A stretch of 64,000 nt of DNA from Marinomonas alcarazii. GTDB taxonomy: Bacteria > Pseudomonadota > Gammaproteobacteria > Pseudomonadales > Marinomonadaceae. Below are positions 60,984-64,000 of the stretch, one piece after another. Made by a program: the position numbers and the translations under genes. The stretch covers positions 62,001 to 126,000 of the forward strand of contig NZ_QKLW01000009.1 in NCBI RefSeq assembly GCF_003208215.1, in the 5' to 3' direction. The first letter of the stretch is position 1; each line of letters begins with the position of its first letter. The notes under the pieces were generated by a model. It was not told where the DNA came from. It was given only the letters and a program-made list of their open reading frames with translations, and did no database searches.

Positions 60984-63272
60984 ATGTTAAGTTTATTAAG
61001 GCGAATTACCCAAGAGGTGACTGCTGCACAGTCTTTGTCTGCCGCACTCGACATTATCGTTCGACGTGTTCGTAGAGCGATGCGTGCAGAAGTGTGTTCG
61101 ATATATTTAGTCGACACCAACACCCAAGAATATGTCTTAATGGCAACACGTGGTTTGAATGCCGATATGGCCGGCAATATAAGCTTGAAAGCGGATGAGG
61201 GCTTGGTCAGTTTAGTTGGTCGAAGAGCAGAGCCTGTTAACCTTGAAGATGCGCATATTCACCCATCATTCCATTATTTAAAAGGCACAGGTGAAGAACG
61301 TTATCGCTCTTTTCTAGGTGTTCCTATTATACATCACCGTCAAGTATTAGGCGTGCTGGTGGTACAGCATGAAGATAAGCGGCGTTTTGACGAAGGTGAA
61401 GAAGCCTTTCTGATTACGTTATCCGCTCAACTTGCGGGTGTTATCGCTCACGCAGAAGCGACAGGCGCGATTACTAATCTTAGTCCCAACGCTATTCCGA
61501 GTGGTTCCGACTTCCGTTATAAAGGCATTCCAGGGAGTTCTGGGGTGGCTATTGGCCGCGGTGTGGTGGTTTTCCCGCCTGCGGATTTAGACGTTATCCC
61601 TGATCGTATTTCTACTGATCCTGAAGAGGATATTCAGGACTTCTATCAAGCGCTTGATGCGGTTCGACAAGATATTCGCCGTGCCAGTAATCGAATTAGT
61701 CAGCATCTTTCCGCTGATGAAAAAGCACTTTTCGATGTGTATTTGAAGATTCTGGACGATAACTCCATTGCCGGTGAAGTGGTTCGTAAAATCCAAGAAG
61801 GCAACTGGGCTCAAGGTGCGTTAAGACAAGTTATTCAGGCGCATATCCAGCAGTTTAACCGCATGGATGACCCGTATTTACGCGAGCGAGCATCAGACCT
61901 TCGAGATCTTGGGCGTCGCATATTATCGCATCTACAAGAGAAAGCGCCGAATTTATCAGAGCGCTTTAGTGAACCTTCTATCATTATTGGCGAAGAGCTG
62001 ACTGCGTCCATGTTGGGTGAAATCCCCATTGATAAGATCAAAGGGTTAGTCTCTGTGATGGGGTCTGGTAACTCGCATGTTGCTATTTTAGCTCGTGCGA
62101 TGGGCATTCCAACGGTTATGGGCGCATTAGATTTGCCTTATGCCCAGTTAGATAAAGTTGATCTGATTGTCGATGGGTATTTGGGCAAAGTTTACACCTA
62201 TCCATCGGAAGCGCTTATTGAAAACTATCAACAAATTGTTGATGAAGAGCGCCAGCTCGAAGAAGAATATGAAACGTTAAAAGATTTACCTTGTGAAACC
62301 TTAGATGGCCGACGTCTATCTTTGTATGTAAATACCGGCTTGTCCGCAGATATTGCTCGCTCCTTGGATCGTGGCGCGGAAGGCATTGGGCTGTATCGTA
62401 CAGAAGTGCCTTTCATGGTACGCGATCGTTTCCCAACAGAAGCTGAGCAGGTGGTTATTTATCGCCAGCAATTAGAAGGTTTTGCTCCAGCGCCTGTCAC
62501 GGTTCGTACTTTAGATATTGGTGGTGATAAAGCGTTACCTTATTTTCCTATTAATGAAGCCAACCCTTTCTTGGGTTGGCGTGGCATCCGAGTCACTTTG
62601 GATCATTTGGAAATTTTCATGGCGCAAATTCGTGCCATGATAAAAGCCAGCGCGGGTCTACATAACCTGAAGATCATGTTGCCAATGATTTCGAATGTGG
62701 CTGAGGTTGAAGAGGCGCTTGCGCTTATTCGCCGTGCTTATGCCGAAGTAAAAGAAGAAGGCTACGACGTTAAAATGCCTCAGGTAGGCGTAATGATTGA
62801 GATTCCCGCTGCCGTTTATCAGGTTAATGAATTGGCTGAACTGGTCGACTTTTTGTCAGTGGGAAGCAATGATTTAACCCAGTATTTGCTGGCCGTAGAT
62901 CGTAACAATCCTCGTGTAGCGGATCTATATAACTCATTTCACCCGTCTGTTTTACGTGCTTTATATAGCATTGTTGATCAAGTGCGAGACGAGGGCGTGG
63001 GGCTGAGTGTGTGTGGTGAAATGGCGGGTGATCCTATGGGAGCCATTTTATTAATGGCCATGGGATACGATGTGTTGTCCATGAGCTCGACCAGCCTTCC
63101 AAAAGTGAAAGCGGTGATTCGCAATATTTCTATGGGGCAGGCTCAAGCAATGCTTGATGAGGTGATGAAACTATCTCATGCTGAGGCAGTCACACAAACC
63201 ATGACTCGACTTATGCGCGAAGCCAATATTGAGCGTTTGATTCGACCTTCCAAAACTAACAATGTAGATTAA
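60984..63272 (+). CDS. ptsP: PtsP, enzyme I of the nitrogen phosphotransferase system
   Basis: This 762-residue protein has an N-terminal GAF domain (~15-150, with RAMRAEVCSIYLVDTNTQEY and LGVLVVQHEDKRRF). An enzyme I module follows: a PEP-utiliser N-domain, a phospho-His domain with His365 in MGSGNSHVAILARAMG, and a PEP-binding barrel with GIGLYRTEVPFMVRDRFP and the C-terminal motif VCGEMAGDPMGAILLMAMGY. It phosphorylates NPr (PtsO) and regulates potassium and nitrogen/carbon balance; GAF senses glutamine in E. coli. GGGAGAG precedes the ATG. Confidence 0.97.
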   Translation: MLSLLRRITQEVTAAQSLSAALDIIVRRVRRAMRAEVCSIYLVDTNTQEYVLMATRGLNADMAGNISLKADEGLVSLVGRRAEPVNLEDAHIHPSFHYLKGTGEERYRSFLGVPIIHHRQVLGVLVVQHEDKRRFDEGEEAFLITLSAQLAGVIAHAEATGAITNLSPNAIPSGSDFRYKGIPGSSGVAIGRGVVVFPPADLDVIPDRISTDPEEDIQDFYQALDAVRQDIRRASNRISQHLSADEKALFDVYLKILDDNSIAGEVVRKIQEGNWAQGALRQVIQAHIQQFNRMDDPYLRERASDLRDLGRRILSHLQEKAPNLSERFSEPSIIIGEELTASMLGEIPIDKIKGLVSVMGSGNSHVAILARAMGIPTVMGALDLPYAQLDKVDLIVDGYLGKVYTYPSEALIENYQQIVDEERQLEEEYETLKDLPCETLDGRRLSLYVNTGLSADIARSLDRGAEGIGLYRTEVPFMVRDRFPTEAEQVVIYRQQLEGFAPAPVTVRTLDIGGDKALPYFPINEANPFLGWRGIRVTLDHLEIFMAQIRAMIKASAGLHNLKIMLPMISNVAEVEEALALIRRAYAEVKEEGYDVKMPQVGVMIEIPAAVYQVNELAELVDFLSVGSNDLTQYLLAVDRNNPRVADLYNSFHPSVLRALYSIVDQVRDEGVGLSVCGEMAGDPMGAILLMAMGYDVLSMSSTSLPKVKAVIRNISMGQAQAMLDEVMKLSHAEAVTQTMTRLMREANIERLIRPSKTNNVD

Positions 63273-63300
63273 TTCCTACCAGAGGTTCGCTTCACTATTA

Positions 63301-64000
63301 TGATTTCATACCCAGATATTGATCCTATCGCTGTATCCATAGGGCCAATTTCCGTACATTGGTACGGCATAATGTATCTAGTCGGTTTTGCCGGAGCCTA
63401 CTTATGCGGCATGTATCGTGCTAAACGTTCTAATGGACTTTGGACGCCAGAAATGGTCAGCGACGCTATTTTTTATGGCGCGCTTGGTGTTATTTTAGGT
63501 GGCCGAGTTGGTTATATTCTGTTTTACCAATTCCCCGCGTTTGTTGATAACCCGCTGATTTTAGTTCGTATTTGGGAAGGCGGTATGTCTTTCCATGGCG
63601 GATTATTAGGGGTTATCGCCGCAATGTACCTTTTCGCGCGCCGTTACAATAAACACCTTGTTGATGTGACGGATTTTCTTGCCCCCTTCGTTCCTATAGG
63701 CTTAGGTGCTGGACGATTAGGTAACTTTATTGGCGGCGAGCTATGGGGCAAACCAACAGATGTTTCCTGGGCGATGATTTTTCCAAATGACCCGTTGCAG
63801 CTTGCTCGCCATCCTTCGCAGCTCTATCAATTTGCGTTAGAAGGTGTCGTGTTGTTTTGTATATTGTGGTTCTTCTCTCAAAGACCAAAACCACGTTACT
63901 GTGTCTCCGGTATGTTTTTGCTCTGCTATGGCATTTTTCGAATTCTTGTCGAATTTGTCCGTGAGCCAGACATCCAAATTGGTTACCTAGCTTTTGGTTG
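63301..64000 (+). CDS. lgt: Prolipoprotein diacylglyceryl transferase, 3' end outside the window
   Basis: The visible 233 residues belong to an inner-membrane protein of several helices. Family features are SVHWYGIMYLVGFAGAYLCG, the periplasmic loop IWEGGMSFHGGLLGVI and the Lgt signature GRLGNFIGGELWGKPTD (the catalytic Arg-Asn region). HPSQLYQ and RILVEFVREPDIQIG follow. It transfers diacylglycerol to the lipobox Cys of prolipoproteins, such as flgP in this window. The start ATG is 28 bases after ptsP. The gene runs off the right edge. Confidence 0.96.

Overview
The window reads as an ordinary chromosomal segment of a marine gammaproteobacterium with about 45% GC. The best fit is Oceanospirillales, close to Marinomonas. 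That placement is inferred from gene content and local gene orders shared with Escherichia coli (rppH-ptsP-lgt; ygfB-pepP-ubi; ypjD/corB next to ffh and rpsP-rimM-trmD-rplS; kbl-tdh). It was not checked by alignment. There is no phage, insertion sequence, CRISPR array or rRNA operon. Most of the DNA is housekeeping.

Layout. 1-2108 is the 3' part of an M16-family peptidase gene. 2269-8593 holds an MFS transporter and a two-gene DabA/DabB inorganic-carbon (or cation) transport operon with a divergent NhaR-like LysR regulator. 8626-16897 holds zapE, ppnN, glsA, nudC, kbl-tdh and a secreted NodB-type deacetylase. 16960-17730 is an eight-tRNA operon (Ser, Asn, Pro, His, Lys, Asn, Pro, Lys). It is followed by 18 perfect copies of a 7-bp repeat and a very C-poor spacer, and a tRNA-Tyr gene faces it from the other side. 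18525-22247 is a minus-strand operon: flgP, flgT, zapB, a small outer-membrane barrel, a 55-residue secreted peptide, and a ProQ/FinO-domain RNA-binding protein.

22632-35080 contains SOS-controlled dinB, a P-loop kinase, an esterase, an inositol-monophosphatase-like protein, an MscS channel cluster, greB, a SoxR-controlled efflux/flavin-reductase pair with a clear SoxR box, nudix proteins and a CorB-like transporter with YpjD. 35210-43258 is the core block ffh, rpsP-rimM-trmD-rplS, dsbC, hom-thrC and rsmE. 43398-52351 contains a diguanylate cyclase, a FucP-type sugar transporter, recJ, folD, ygfB, pepP and ubiI. 52501-58265 is a ferric-iron ABC transporter flanked by two HDOD proteins. 58367-64000 contains rlmI, a HAD phosphatase, rppH, ptsP and the start of lgt.

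The least explained parts are the convergent tRNA zone at 17731-18389, the flgP-to-proQ operon with its tiny secreted peptide, and the DAB operon with an NhaR-like regulator. In the tRNA zone each strand's read-through RNA would be C-rich and G-poor, which suggests Rho-dependent termination from both sides.
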